A DNA stretch of 64,000 nucleotides from Rhodanobacter sp. OK091 (GCF_900142825.1 NZ_FRCH01000002.1:186001-250000), one strand, 5' to 3'. Counted from the first letter of the stretch, positions 39,826 to 50,053 are shown. The notes: generated by a model from the letters alone, not told the origin. Translations and numbers: made by a program.

Positions 39826-42800
39826 ATGAACAAGACTTTGCAACCACGCCGTCGTCTAGGACATGTTGTCGGCAGGATGCTGGCTTCCATGCTGGGCGTC
39901 TGGCTGCTGGGCGCCGTCTATACACCTTCGCTTGCTGCCACCGCTGTTGCCGTCGCCCAGCAGCCGCTGACCCTGCAACCTACGATTCCGCCCAACGTGG
40001 TTCTGATGCTCGACGATTCGGGTTCGATGGCCTGGGACGTCATGCCCGACTATGGGTATGTCGGCGCGACTCCAGGTTCGCCTACCGCGAGCGAATTGAC
40101 CAGTTCCAGCGTCAATGGCCTCTATTACAACCCGAATATCACTTACTCCCCGCCGAACCAGGCTGATGGCACCCTCTATAACGCGGCGACCTTTACCGCG
40201 GCGTGGATCGACGGTTTCCATACGGGCAACGGCACCGTGAATCTGACGACCTACGATGGTTCGTCCGATACGAGCCAACAGGGCACTAATTCGAGCAACA
40301 TCGGATATACGCAATCGTTTACCGTAGCTTCGTCTGGCACGCCCTATACTCCGACAAATTGCCCGTCCGGATATTCGATCCAGACCAATGGGCAATGCAT
40401 GGAGCAGCCCTATCCTGCCAGTTGCCCTTTCAATTACACACTGCAAACCAGCGGCAAGAATGCGGGCAAATGTGTTAAGAACACTAACCAAAGTAAAACC
40501 GCGACTCCTACTTGCCAGGGCACGGACACCTACAGTTCGACAACCTTTCTGTGCACGCCGAATCCAGTGGTGACTACGCCGCCGACCTGCAACAGCAGTT
40601 CGGACACCTATGATCCGGCCGCGAACCTTTGCACGCCGCAGGGAACAGCGAGTACGTATTCATTCTTCACCTATACGGTGAAAAACACGGACGGCAGCTT
40701 CACGAGTCATTATGTGGGCCTGAGCGGCACCTGCCTGCTGGCAGCATCGGCCGGGATGACATCAAGCAACTGCGACGAAAGGGCCAGTACGCAGAAGAAC
40801 GTTGCCAACTGGTACTCCTACTACCACACCCGCATCCTGATGGCCAAGAGCGGTCTGATGGTGGCTTTTTCCGTAGTGGACCCGACGTTCCGGGTGGGCT
40901 TCGGCTCGATCAACGGCAACTTTACGGACGGCATTCCATCGCCGCAGTATCCATTCGACGATTCTGCTGGCTACGGCACTGGCAACAGCAATAATCTCTT
41001 GGCCGAAGTGCAACCGTTCGGGACGACCCAGAAGGCGGCGTTCTGGAACTGGATCATTGGTGAGAGCGCAGGCAACGGCACGCCTTTGCGCAGCGCGTTG
41101 GATAAGGTCGGCCGGTACTACAAGACATCGCAGCCTTGGACGACGATGTCAACCGACCCCAACTACGGAACGGCCAATCAACCTTCCAATATTGCCTGCC
41201 GGCAGGCCTACACTATTTTGACCACGGATGGTTTCTGGAACGACAGTTACTCGTCGTCGGCCGAGAGTGGCGCCAGTAGCGCCGCATGGCCAACGGTGAC
41301 CGGACCGAATGGCCAGACGTGGCCGAAGGTATCCGGCAGCTCGCCGGCAGCGCCTTACTCCGGTGGCAGTGCGTCATCGGGTCCCTCCCTGGCCGATGTA
41401 GCCATGTATTACTGGGAAAACGACCTGCAACCCGACACGCCAACTTCTCCTTTCCCCAACGAAGTGCCGCCCAGCACGGAGGACCCTGCGTTCTGGCAGC
41501 ACATGACCACGTTCACCATGGGCTTGGGCTTTACCCCGAGCGGTATTGCTGGCAAGGCATCGAACGGCGATTCGCCACCCACCATCAGCGATATCTTCAG
41601 TGCGGCCAACGGCGGCCTTACTCTCAGCAACTTCAGTTGGCCTACGCCTGCGTCGAACTCGATCAACAACATCGCCGATCTTGCCCACGCGGCGGTGAAC
41701 GGTCATGGCGGTTTCTATTCGGCTACCAGCCCGTCGACGTTTGTCAGTGGCCTGACGGATGCCCTGACGCGTGCTTCCGAGCGCGTGGGTACGGGCGCCA
41801 GCCTGGCGGCCAACTCCACCCAGCTTACCAATGGTACGGTCGCCTACCAGGCGAACTACTACACAGCCAAGTGGAAGGGTGACCTGAAGGCGTTTGCGAT
41901 CGATTCGAGTACGGGCGCGATCAGCACCACGCCCACCTGGACGGCCGCCACGGCGTTGACTGCCATTGCCACGGTCAGCAGCACCAACAGCAGCGTCCTC
42001 ACGTACGACAACCGTAACATCGTGACATACGTGCCGCCAGCTTCGACCACGGGCAGCGGGACCTTCGTGGCTTTCCAGAACAGCAGCAGTGCGCCGCCGG
42101 TCTTGTCCAACAACGAATTGACGGCGTTGGGCAGCACCGCTGCCGCACAGATGACGATGGTGAGTTACCTGCGCGGCGACAACACGCTGGAGCAGAAGAA
42201 CAGCGGAAACTACCGTGACCGCGACACGCCGCTGGGCGATATTGTGGATTCGCAGCCGGTGTATTCCGGCGCGCCGAATCCGAACGAGTTCGAGAACCAG
42301 GCGTTCACCGGCATCACCGCCACCTCGTCGACAACCGACAACTCGTTCCAGACTTGGGCGGTGGGCACGACCAACAGCAGCGGCAATCCCGTGGCCAGCG
42401 CCGCCTCCACCCGCACGCCGCTGGTGTTCGTGGCGGCCAACGACGGAATGCTGCACGCGTTCAACGCCAGCACTGGCGCCGAGGTCTATGCCTACCTGCC
42501 CGGCGCGGTGATCACCGCGAACCTAGCCGACCTGGCGAACAGCAGTTACGGCTCGACCACCGTGCCGCATCAGTATTACAACGACGGCGAGCTGACCATT
42601 GCGGACGCCTTCTTCAATTCGACATGGCATACCGTCCTGGTGGGTACCACCGGCCGCGGCCCGGCCGAGGCCGTGTATGCGTTGGACATCACCAATCCCG
42701 CCAGTATCACGCCGCTATGGGAGCGCTCTGCGAACGACGGCAACACAAGCGACAGCAACAGTACGTACATCGGCCAGATGGTGGGCAAGCCGGTGATCGC

Positions 42801-43929
42801 CAAGGTGCAGGATGGCACCAGTTCCGACTGGCAGGTGTTGATCGGCAACGGTTATAACAGTGCCAGCGGCACGGCGGCGTTGCTGGAGTTCGACATCGCC
42901 ACCGGCACGCTAAGTGTGCACACGACAACCAGCCGCTCTGGCGTTACTACCGGCAATGGCCTTGCCGCGCCGGTGACCTGGATGGACACCCCCACCAACG
43001 GCATCAGCACGGAAGCCTATGCGGGCGACCTGCATGGGCAGGTGTGGCGGTTCCCGCTGGGTAAAACCCAAGGCAACAATTATCAGACCGATCCGAGCAC
43101 TCTGGGTGGTGTGAGCGCGACCGGCACCGTCGTTTTCTCCACCCCCCTGGTCAGTAACGGTACGGCCAACGTTCCGCAGCCGATCACGGCTGGCATGCTG
43201 GCGGGTAGTGATCCGACGACCAGCAACGTCTGGCTGTTCTTCGGCACCGGGCAGTACCTGAGCTCCTCGGATCTGAGCAATCATCAGGTGGAGAGCTGGT
43301 ATGGCGTGATCGCCCAACCCGGTGGTTCGTCCACTCCGACCTCGAATGCGACGGTCAGCAGCCTGGTGCAGCGCTCGATCATCTACGAGCAGGACGGCAA
43401 TCCCAGCGCCACGCCGCCGACCTTGGGCGTGCGCGTGGTGACGCCCTTGCCGACAACTAGCGACATGAGCGGCAAGCTTGGCTGGTGGATGAACCTCGAG
43501 GCGCCGACAGGTACCAACGGCGCGCTGGTTGCCCAGGGTGAACGCATGGTCACTCCCAACCAGTTCCAGGGCAACCTGCTGCTGGGCACCACGCGCATCC
43601 CGGTGGTCACTGACATCTGCAACCCCTCCGGCAGCGGCTGGGTGATGGCGGTCAATCCGTTCACCGGCACCAACCCGACGGCCGGCTTCTTCCTGGGCGC
43701 TGGTGGTGGTGGCATGGTCACGTACACGTACACGTCGTCCAATGGCACGGTCGTGACCGGGACTGCGGCGGCGGCGGGCGTGGGCTTCAGCTCGCTGCCC
43801 AACAACCCGATCTTCGTGGGCGGCGACATGCTGACGAGCTTCGACAACGGCACCACCGCCAGCCTCAACACCTCGGGTTCGACTGGCGCCACAACGCGCG
43901 TGTCCTGGCAGGAACTGGTGAACCCATGA
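39826..43929 (+). CDS. pilY1: PilY1 pilus tip adhesin / biogenesis protein
   Basis: 1367 aa. Signal peptide (residues 1-38, ending TPSLA). N-terminal von Willebrand A-like domain with MIDAS residues in MLDDSGSMAWD (Asp63, Ser65, Ser67). A Cys-rich insertion lies at about residues 178-272. The C-terminal beta-propeller (about 800-1300) has VFVAANDGMLHAFNASTG, GTTGRGPAEAVYALD and WQVLIGNGYNSASG. PilY1 is carried at the pilus tip, antagonises retraction and can bind surfaces. ATG 39826 with AGGGCGGAA upstream is chosen over an earlier frame start. Its stop overlaps pilE. Confidence 0.92.
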   Translation: MNKTLQPRRRLGHVVGRMLASMLGVWLLGAVYTPSLAATAVAVAQQPLTLQPTIPPNVVLMLDDSGSMAWDVMPDYGYVGATPGSPTASELTSSSVNGLYYNPNITYSPPNQADGTLYNAATFTAAWIDGFHTGNGTVNLTTYDGSSDTSQQGTNSSNIGYTQSFTVASSGTPYTPTNCPSGYSIQTNGQCMEQPYPASCPFNYTLQTSGKNAGKCVKNTNQSKTATPTCQGTDTYSSTTFLCTPNPVVTTPPTCNSSSDTYDPAANLCTPQGTASTYSFFTYTVKNTDGSFTSHYVGLSGTCLLAASAGMTSSNCDERASTQKNVANWYSYYHTRILMAKSGLMVAFSVVDPTFRVGFGSINGNFTDGIPSPQYPFDDSAGYGTGNSNNLLAEVQPFGTTQKAAFWNWIIGESAGNGTPLRSALDKVGRYYKTSQPWTTMSTDPNYGTANQPSNIACRQAYTILTTDGFWNDSYSSSAESGASSAAWPTVTGPNGQTWPKVSGSSPAAPYSGGSASSGPSLADVAMYYWENDLQPDTPTSPFPNEVPPSTEDPAFWQHMTTFTMGLGFTPSGIAGKASNGDSPPTISDIFSAANGGLTLSNFSWPTPASNSINNIADLAHAAVNGHGGFYSATSPSTFVSGLTDALTRASERVGTGASLAANSTQLTNGTVAYQANYYTAKWKGDLKAFAIDSSTGAISTTPTWTAATALTAIATVSSTNSSVLTYDNRNIVTYVPPASTTGSGTFVAFQNSSSAPPVLSNNELTALGSTAAAQMTMVSYLRGDNTLEQKNSGNYRDRDTPLGDIVDSQPVYSGAPNPNEFENQAFTGITATSSTTDNSFQTWAVGTTNSSGNPVASAASTRTPLVFVAANDGMLHAFNASTGAEVYAYLPGAVITANLADLANSSYGSTTVPHQYYNDGELTIADAFFNSTWHTVLVGTTGRGPAEAVYALDITNPASITPLWERSANDGNTSDSNSTYIGQMVGKPVIAKVQDGTSSDWQVLIGNGYNSASGTAALLEFDIATGTLSVHTTTSRSGVTTGNGLAAPVTWMDTPTNGISTEAYAGDLHGQVWRFPLGKTQGNNYQTDPSTLGGVSATGTVVFSTPLVSNGTANVPQPITAGMLAGSDPTTSNVWLFFGTGQYLSSSDLSNHQVESWYGVIAQPGGSSTPTSNATVSSLVQRSIIYEQDGNPSATPPTLGVRVVTPLPTTSDMSGKLGWWMNLEAPTGTNGALVAQGERMVTPNQFQGNLLLGTTRIPVVTDICNPSGSGWVMAVNPFTGTNPTAGFFLGAGGGGMVTYTYTSSNGTVVTGTAAAAGVGFSSLPNNPIFVGGDMLTSFDNGTTASLNTSGSTGATTRVSWQELVNP

Positions 43930-44492
43930 GAAGTGTTGAAATGAATCCATGCAGGCCGATGGCCAATGACATGATGGCGGAGCCGCCGTTCCAGGCAGCC
44001 GGCTGTCCGGGCGGAGTCCGGCAGGCCCGTTACAGCGGACACCAGTTGCGAAGCGCCGGCTTCACCCTTGTCGAATTGATGATTGTGGTGGCGATCATCG
44101 CCGTCCTGGCGGCGATCGCGCTGCCCACGTACACCAGCTACATCACCAAGACTCGCAGGACTGCAGCGAAAGGGTGCTTGTCGGAGTACGCCAACTACAT
44201 GGAGCGGTACTACACCACCAACCTGCGTTACGACCAGGATACGCAGACCACTCCTGTCCAGAATTCGCTCACTCTGGCGGGGCTGGATTGCGCGACACCT
44301 CAGCGAACCGGCAACGACTATGGTTATAGCTTCCCGAGTGGTGCGGCGAGTGTTTCAACCTACACCATCCAGGCCGTGCCCATTTCTGGGAGCGCACAGG
44401 CGAAAAGGGACACCTTGTGCGGCACGCTCACGCTGAACCAAGCTGGCAAGCGCACCGCATCCGGTACCGGTACTTTGGATCAATGCTGGTGA
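43926..44492 (+). CDS. pilE: Type IV pilin PilE with long leader
   Basis: 188 aa from ATG 43926, which overlaps the pilY1 stop (ATGA). The prepilin site RSAG|FTLVELMIVVAIIAVLAAI lies 45 residues in, an unusually long leader; in-frame ATGs at 43941, 43959, 43971 and 43974 would shorten it to about 29. After the helix PTYTSYITKTRRTAAKGCLSEYANYMERYY is the PilE/ComP-type minor pilin signature, and Cys residues near 83, 120, 167 and 187 can form disulphides. Last gene of the operon. Confidence 0.88.
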   Translation: MRSVEMNPCRPMANDMMAEPPFQAAGCPGGVRQARYSGHQLRSAGFTLVELMIVVAIIAVLAAIALPTYTSYITKTRRTAAKGCLSEYANYMERYYTTNLRYDQDTQTTPVQNSLTLAGLDCATPQRTGNDYGYSFPSGAASVSTYTIQAVPISGSAQAKRDTLCGTLTLNQAGKRTASGTGTLDQCW

Positions 44493-44519
44493 GGATATGG
44501 CCCGGCTGATTATCGTCAG

Positions 44520-46454
44520 TCACGTTTTTCCGAAAACCAGTCGATCACGCAAACCACCTTCACGCTGAATCGGCCGCGCCAGGGCAGTGCGCAGCGATTC
44601 GTCGGTGGCCCAGATCTCGGCGTGGCTTCTCGCGCGTGAGATGGCGGTGTAGACCAGTTCGCGGGTGAGTACGCGGTTGCCTTCGTCCGGTGGCAGCACC
44701 ACGGCCACGTCGCGGTATTCCGAGCCCTGGCTGCGGTGGATGGTGATGGCCCAGGCGCTTTCGTGGGCGGGCAGGGCGCGTGGCGAGAAGCTGCGCAGGC
44801 CGGCGTTGCCGTCGCGGTCGCTGAGCTCGAACCACACGCGCAGTCCCTCCGCGCCTTGCAGTGCGATACCGACGTCGCCGTTGAACAGGCCGCGGGCGTA
44901 GTCGTTGCGGGTGATGATCAGCGGCCGGCCGTGGTACCAGGCGTGATCGCTGTCGATGCCGAAACGGGCGGCGAGCCGGCGCGCGATGAGTTCGTTGAGG
45001 CCGTGCGCACCGAACGGGCCATCACGCAGCGCGCACAGGATCTGCAACTGATGCAGGCTTTGCAGCGCGGCGCTGGCGTCTATGGGCGAGGTCAGCAGCG
45101 TCTGCAGCAGTTCGGCATGCCGATCGATCCAGCCGTCGACGCAGGCGCGCAGAGCCTGTGGGTTGGAGCAATGGCGCAGGTGCAGGTCGCCGTCCGCGCG
45201 CTCTCTCAACAGCGTGTCCAGCCACGCCGGGTCGGGTGTGTCACGCAACGCCTCGATGCCGCGCTGCAGGCCGCTGCCGGCGCGCCAGCTGTGGGTGAGC
45301 GTCAGCACATGGCCGGCCAGCGCCGTATCATCCGTCGCCGTCCCCGGCGCGTTCTGCAGCCATGGCGCGAGCAGTCCGGCCATGGCCGATGGCAACTGGT
45401 TCTGCGGCGCGCTGGCGACGATGTCGGCGAGTACCGAGCCGGCATCGACCGAGGCGAGCTGGCCGGGATCGCCGAGCAGTATCAGTACGGCATCGGGACG
45501 CAGTGCCTCCAGCAGCTGACGCATCATGGCCAGATCCACCATCGATGCTTCATCGACTACCACGATATCTTCGGCCAGCGGGTTGCGTGGACCGTGGCTG
45601 AAGGTGTTGTCCATCGGCCGATAGCCGAGCAGGCGGTGCAGCGTGCGCGCATCGGCGTGCGGGATATGGTGTAGGTGCTCCTGCAGATCCAGTGCGCGAT
45701 CTTCCAGTGGGAGATCTTGTGGGAGCGACTTCAGTCGCGACAGCTTCGGCTGAGTGTGGGAATCGCGACTGAAGTCGCTCCCACGCTGGGATAGCGAAAC
45801 CTGCAGCTCGGCCTTGCCCCTGGCGATGGCTTGCACCAGTCGCTGTGCGGCCTTGCCGGTGGGCGCAGCCAGCGCAATCGATGGCTGCGCCGGCAGTCCG
45901 CAGGCGCGGGCATGACGCAGCAGCATCAGCAGCATGCGCACGACCGTCGTGGTCTTGCCGGTGCCGGGACCGCCGGTGAGCACGAAGAAGCGTGCGCCAG
46001 GCACGGCGGCTACCGCGGCGCGTTGCCAGTCGGCGGTCCCTGGCGGCATGCCCGCAAACAGGACATCCACATCGTCGGCCAGCGTATCGGCAGGAATCGG
46101 CAGCGTCCGTTGTTGGCAGCGCTGCAGGATCGCCGCGGCCAGCTTCGCTTCGTGCTGCCAGTTGCGCCACAGATAAAAACGGTTCCGTGCATCGAGCACG
46201 AACGGGTTGAAGTGCGCCCCATCGCCAACCCATGCGTGCTGGCGCAATGCCGCCAGCGCCTCGGTGTCGAAGCCGGCGTCGGTGTACGGGTCGGTCAGCC
46301 ACGCGCAGGAGTGGCCGCGGCCTTCGGCGTTGCTGACCGCACGTACGGCGGTGGCGAGCAGGGTCGAGCCCGTGCGCTGGAACACCCATTGCGCCAGGGT
46401 CTGGTCGATCGCACGCTCGTCGGCTGGTGCAGTTGGCGGCAATGGTCGATTCAT
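44520..46454 (-). CDS. recD: Exodeoxyribonuclease V alpha subunit RecD, with embedded REP palindrome
   Basis: 644-aa 5'-3' helicase subunit of RecBCD. Walker A is VLTGGPGTGKTTTVVRML, Walker B VVDEASMVDLAMM, and the C-terminal motif VYTAISRARSHAEIWA is present. Residues encoded at about 45714-45790 (RGSDFSRDSHTQPKLSRLK) derive from a perfect REP inverted repeat inserted in frame between Walker A and TLHRLLGYRP. The start MNRPLPPTAPADERA overlaps the recB stop. The reading frame is otherwise intact, so the protein is probably functional. Confidence 0.94.
   Translation of the reverse strand: MNRPLPPTAPADERAIDQTLAQWVFQRTGSTLLATAVRAVSNAEGRGHSCAWLTDPYTDAGFDTEALAALRQHAWVGDGAHFNPFVLDARNRFYLWRNWQHEAKLAAAILQRCQQRTLPIPADTLADDVDVLFAGMPPGTADWQRAAVAAVPGARFFVLTGGPGTGKTTTVVRMLLMLLRHARACGLPAQPSIALAAPTGKAAQRLVQAIARGKAELQVSLSQRGSDFSRDSHTQPKLSRLKSLPQDLPLEDRALDLQEHLHHIPHADARTLHRLLGYRPMDNTFSHGPRNPLAEDIVVVDEASMVDLAMMRQLLEALRPDAVLILLGDPGQLASVDAGSVLADIVASAPQNQLPSAMAGLLAPWLQNAPGTATDDTALAGHVLTLTHSWRAGSGLQRGIEALRDTPDPAWLDTLLRERADGDLHLRHCSNPQALRACVDGWIDRHAELLQTLLTSPIDASAALQSLHQLQILCALRDGPFGAHGLNELIARRLAARFGIDSDHAWYHGRPLIITRNDYARGLFNGDVGIALQGAEGLRVWFELSDRDGNAGLRSFSPRALPAHESAWAITIHRSQGSEYRDVAVVLPPDEGNRVLTRELVYTAISRARSHAEIWATDESLRTALARPIQREGGLRDRLVFGKT
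45719..45784. repeat. REP-type palindrome inside recD
   Basis: Two 22-nt arms (45719-45740 and 45763-45784) are perfect inverted complements around a 22-nt spacer; each begins or ends with GTGGGAGCGACTTCAGTCGC or its complement. This sequence type is familiar as an intergenic REP/REPIN in Pseudomonas and Xanthomonadales, thought to be moved by RAYT transposases. Here it is within a coding frame. Confidence 0.9.
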
Positions 46455-49400
46455 GCCGTAGCCTCCTGCACACCGGCGAATGCGTCGTCCAGCGCCTCGA
46501 TCAGCGCTACCGGCCAGCGATGACGCCACACGCCGAGACCAGGAGCCAGCCCCAGCGCACGGGCAAACAGGTACCAGCTATCGCCGAGTTGGCGTTCGGC
46601 CGTATAGCCGTCCAGTCGCTGACGCAGGTAACGATGCAGGGCCACGGTGTAGAGCAGTGCCTGCAATGGGTAATGATGTTCGGCCATCGCGGCGTCGAGC
46701 GAACTGCCTTGGTAGTCGTGAAGCCGCGCACCGAGCCAGTTGGTCTTGTAGTCGAGCACGTGGAAACGGCCGTCCCATGCGACGATCAGGTCGGCAAAAC
46801 CGGTCAGCATGCCGTTGAGTGTCATCGCGTCGAGGCTGGCCGGCACCGCGTCGGGCTGGCCGTGGGCAATGCAGAGTTGGCGCAGCCGTGCCAACGGCAC
46901 CTGCTGTACGGGAAACTGGAACTCGAATTCGACGATGCGATGCTCGGCGGAAACATCGATTAGCCGCAAGCCATCGCCGAGATCGGCCTGGCGTGCACGA
47001 TCGATCATCTTGCCGACCCGCTCCAGCGCTTCGCTGTTGGCCGTGACCGCTTGCGCGGTGAGTTGGTTGTGCAGCAGCTGGCGCTGCTCGGGCCATACCG
47101 GGCCTGGTCCGGCCAGTTCCAGTACCTGATGCACGGCATCGCCAAAGCGCGGACCGCGCAAGGGATACAAGCTCAGCAAGCGAGTGTCTTCGGCAGCTTC
47201 GACGGGTTCATCGGCAATGGCAGGCTCAGCCATACCGGTCTCATCAGCGGCACCACCGTCGTCGATCACTACTGCCGCGGCTGCATAGCGGGTCAGCCCG
47301 CTGAAACTGTGCAGCCACTGGAATGACCGCGGAACGGGCAACGGGGTCTGTGTGGCGCGCGGCGATGGCGCCTCGATCGGTGCCTGATAGCGGATGACGT
47401 TGTCAGCAAAGGGTGCGGACAACCGGATGCCTCCGAGTGCCTCGGCCATGGCCTCGAGCGAGGCTTCGCCTTCGGCAAGGCCCAGCTTCCTTTGCGCTTG
47501 CAGGATCAGCAGGTCGATCGCCGCCCACTCCCACGCCAGCGCATCCCCGCCAGGCAGCGGACCGCGATCCACCCAGTACACGTGCACCGCATGCACCGCC
47601 CGGGTCAGTGCGACGTAGAGCAGGCGCAGGCGTTCTTCGAGCTCTTCGCGGAAGTGCCGGCCGCGATGTTCGATGAAATCCATCGATCCCAGATCGACGC
47701 AGCGCCGGCCGCTGGCGTCGTGATAGCGCAACAGCTTCGGCGAGCGCACACCGGTGCGATCGCCGATGCGCCAGACCAGCGGCAGGAACACGATCGGAAA
47801 CTCCAGTCCCTTGCTGGCATGGATGGTAAGCAATTGCACCCGGCGCGCATCGCTCTCGATGCGCAGCTGGCGTTCGTCGGCCGCCTCGGCATCGCCGTCG
47901 CCGCCTTCCTGGCGCATGTCGAGCAGCCATGCGTACAAGCCGTCCAGTCCTTGGCGCGAACCTTCTTCCGCCGCCAGCAGCTCGCCCAGATGACGCAGGT
48001 CGGTGAGCACGCGCTCACCTTCAGGCAGCGCCAGCAGCGCGGTGGCGCGTACGGCCAGCAGAGAGTCGATCAGCGCCAGCACGCCGCGGGTGCGCGCCAA
48101 GGTGCGCCATGACTCGAAGCGTTCCAGCTCGCGCTCGAACGCCGCCGGCCGGGCTTGCCACGCGCTGAATTGCTCCAGCATTGCCCCGAGCAGGCAGGTG
48201 GCCAGCGCGCCGCGCACCGCCTGATCGTCGTCGGGATGCAGCACGGCGTACAGGACCAGCGCCAGCTCGCGGGCGACTTCGCCGGCAAAGATGTTGCCGC
48301 GACCGCTGCCGACGCAAGGCACGCCGCGGGCGATCAGGCGCGTGCGCAACGCCATGATCTGGTTGTTGGTCGACAGCAGCACGGCGATGTCGCCAGGCGT
48401 CACGCGCTGGCCGCCGATCTGTTGTCGCGGATCGTTGAGCAGTTCGGCGATGCGGTTGGCACAGTCGTCCAGCGCCAGCGCTTCCAGCTCGCCGAGCGCC
48501 TTCAACGGATTGCCGCCCTTGTCTTTCGCATCGCCGCGGAATGGGTGGATGACCAGTGGCTGAGCCGCAGGTTCGCCGTCGATGGTGTAGGGCTCGTCGT
48601 CGGCTTTGCCGGCGGCGACGACTTGCTGATAGCGGATCTGCGGGTGGCCGAAGCCACCTTCTGTCTGGCCGTACCAGGCGTTCAAGGCCTCGACCAGCGC
48701 GCGGCCGGAGCGGTGATTGCTACCCAGCGAAAAACGCTGGCCGGCCTGTTCGCCGGCTCGCAGATAGGCGGCGATGTCGCCGCCGCGGAAACTGTAGATG
48801 GCCTGCTTGGGGTCGCCGATCATCACCAGGGTGCCGCGCCCGCGATAGATCCTGTCGAAGATCGCGAACTGGCGCTGGTCGGTATCCTGGAATTCATCGA
48901 TCAATGCGACCGGGAATGCCTCGAACAACCGGTCGGCCAGCACATCATCGGCCGGCTGGCCGTTGGCATCGCCACCACACAACCTCTCGTAGACCGCGTC
49001 GATCAGCATCGAGAACGTCAGTACGCGGCGCTGGCGTGCGCGTCGCGGCATCTCTTCGCGACAGGCTTGCGCGGCCTCGGCCAGCACGGCGCCGCGGGTG
49101 AAGACGGCGCGCGATTGCAGCAACGGGCGCAGGGCCTGCAGTGCCCGGATCAGTGGATGGTCGTTCAGCGTGCCGGCGCTTTCGGGGGCTTCCTGTTCGA
49201 GTACGTTGTCCGGCTCGAACGTCTTGTCGAGTGCAGCCGCCAGTTGTTCTTCGTCGTCATCCCGGAGTGCTGCGACGACTTTGTTGAGCCGGTTCGCCAG
49301 CGCCGTCTTGCGTGAGCCGTACAGCGACTTGTCGCCGGCCAGTCGCTGCAACTCGGCGATGGTGGCCGCTGTGCGCAAAACCGCGATCTGGCGTTCGAGT

Positions 49401-50053
49401 CCGCCCAGGCCGCCGGCTTCGATCTGTGCGTCGGTGCTGTTCGCCAGACCGCCCAGATCGCGCAGCAGGCCTTCCGGACCATCCCTCAGCAGCAGCGCTG
49501 CCTCGCGCGGGTCTACCTCGCCGGCGAGATAGCGACGGCGCCAGAAATCCTCCACGCATTCGCGCTGCAGCTGCTGCTCGTCGAACAGCTTGTCGTTGGC
49601 GAACGCGGCACCGCTTTCCAGCGGGTAGTCGCGTTGGATGCGCTGGCACAGCGCGTGGATGGTCGAAACCGGCGCGCGGTCCAGATCGGTGCGGGCCAGC
49701 TGGATCTTGCGCAACGCGTGACGACGGCTATCCGCGTCGGGGCAGAGCATCGCCAGATAGCTTTCCAGCGAGTTGTCGCCGGCTCGCTCGATGGGAGTGA
49801 ATTCGAGCAGCCTTTCGGCTTCGACCAGCCGCCGCCGCAAACGCTCGTGCAACTCCTGCGCGGCGGCATCGGTGAAGGTGGTCACCAGGATTTGTTCCAC
49901 CCGCAAGTCGCGTTCCAGCAGCAGTCGCAGGTAGATCAGGCCGATGTTCCAGGTCTTGCCGGTACCGGCACTGGCTTCGATCAGGATGCGGCCTTGCAAC
50001 GGCATCCGGCGCCAGTCGAGCGCGGGTAGGGCTGCGGTATCGACGGCGGTCAT
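46451..50053 (-). CDS. recB: Exodeoxyribonuclease V beta subunit RecB
   Basis: 1200-aa UvrD-type 3'-5' helicase with a C-terminal nuclease. Walker A EASAGTGKTWNIGLIYLRLL is near residue 27, VTTFTDAAAQELHERLRRRL follows, ALIDEFQDTDQRQFAIFD is motif II, LTIHASKGLEFPIVFLPL motif V and LRLLYVALTRAVHAVHVYW motif VI. The nuclease motif FHVLDYKTNWLG (D-x-K) lies near residue 1105. Coupled by ATGA overlaps to recC upstream and recD downstream. Repairs double-strand breaks and degrades foreign linear DNA. Confidence 0.97.
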   Translation of the reverse strand: MTAVDTAALPALDWRRMPLQGRILIEASAGTGKTWNIGLIYLRLLLERDLRVEQILVTTFTDAAAQELHERLRRRLVEAERLLEFTPIERAGDNSLESYLAMLCPDADSRRHALRKIQLARTDLDRAPVSTIHALCQRIQRDYPLESGAAFANDKLFDEQQLQRECVEDFWRRRYLAGEVDPREAALLLRDGPEGLLRDLGGLANSTDAQIEAGGLGGLERQIAVLRTAATIAELQRLAGDKSLYGSRKTALANRLNKVVAALRDDDEEQLAAALDKTFEPDNVLEQEAPESAGTLNDHPLIRALQALRPLLQSRAVFTRGAVLAEAAQACREEMPRRARQRRVLTFSMLIDAVYERLCGGDANGQPADDVLADRLFEAFPVALIDEFQDTDQRQFAIFDRIYRGRGTLVMIGDPKQAIYSFRGGDIAAYLRAGEQAGQRFSLGSNHRSGRALVEALNAWYGQTEGGFGHPQIRYQQVVAAGKADDEPYTIDGEPAAQPLVIHPFRGDAKDKGGNPLKALGELEALALDDCANRIAELLNDPRQQIGGQRVTPGDIAVLLSTNNQIMALRTRLIARGVPCVGSGRGNIFAGEVARELALVLYAVLHPDDDQAVRGALATCLLGAMLEQFSAWQARPAAFERELERFESWRTLARTRGVLALIDSLLAVRATALLALPEGERVLTDLRHLGELLAAEEGSRQGLDGLYAWLLDMRQEGGDGDAEAADERQLRIESDARRVQLLTIHASKGLEFPIVFLPLVWRIGDRTGVRSPKLLRYHDASGRRCVDLGSMDFIEHRGRHFREELEERLRLLYVALTRAVHAVHVYWVDRGPLPGGDALAWEWAAIDLLILQAQRKLGLAEGEASLEAMAEALGGIRLSAPFADNVIRYQAPIEAPSPRATQTPLPVPRSFQWLHSFSGLTRYAAAAVVIDDGGAADETGMAEPAIADEPVEAAEDTRLLSLYPLRGPRFGDAVHQVLELAGPGPVWPEQRQLLHNQLTAQAVTANSEALERVGKMIDRARQADLGDGLRLIDVSAEHRIVEFEFQFPVQQVPLARLRQLCIAHGQPDAVPASLDAMTLNGMLTGFADLIVAWDGRFHVLDYKTNWLGARLHDYQGSSLDAAMAEHHYPLQALLYTVALHRYLRQRLDGYTAERQLGDSWYLFARALGLAPGLGVWRHRWPVALIEALDDAFAGVQEATA

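Noticed and set aside
41374..42456. 360-codon minus-strand frame opposite pilY1
   Set aside because: No motif, Arg/Gly-rich, no regulatory signals; pilY1 is intact across the region.
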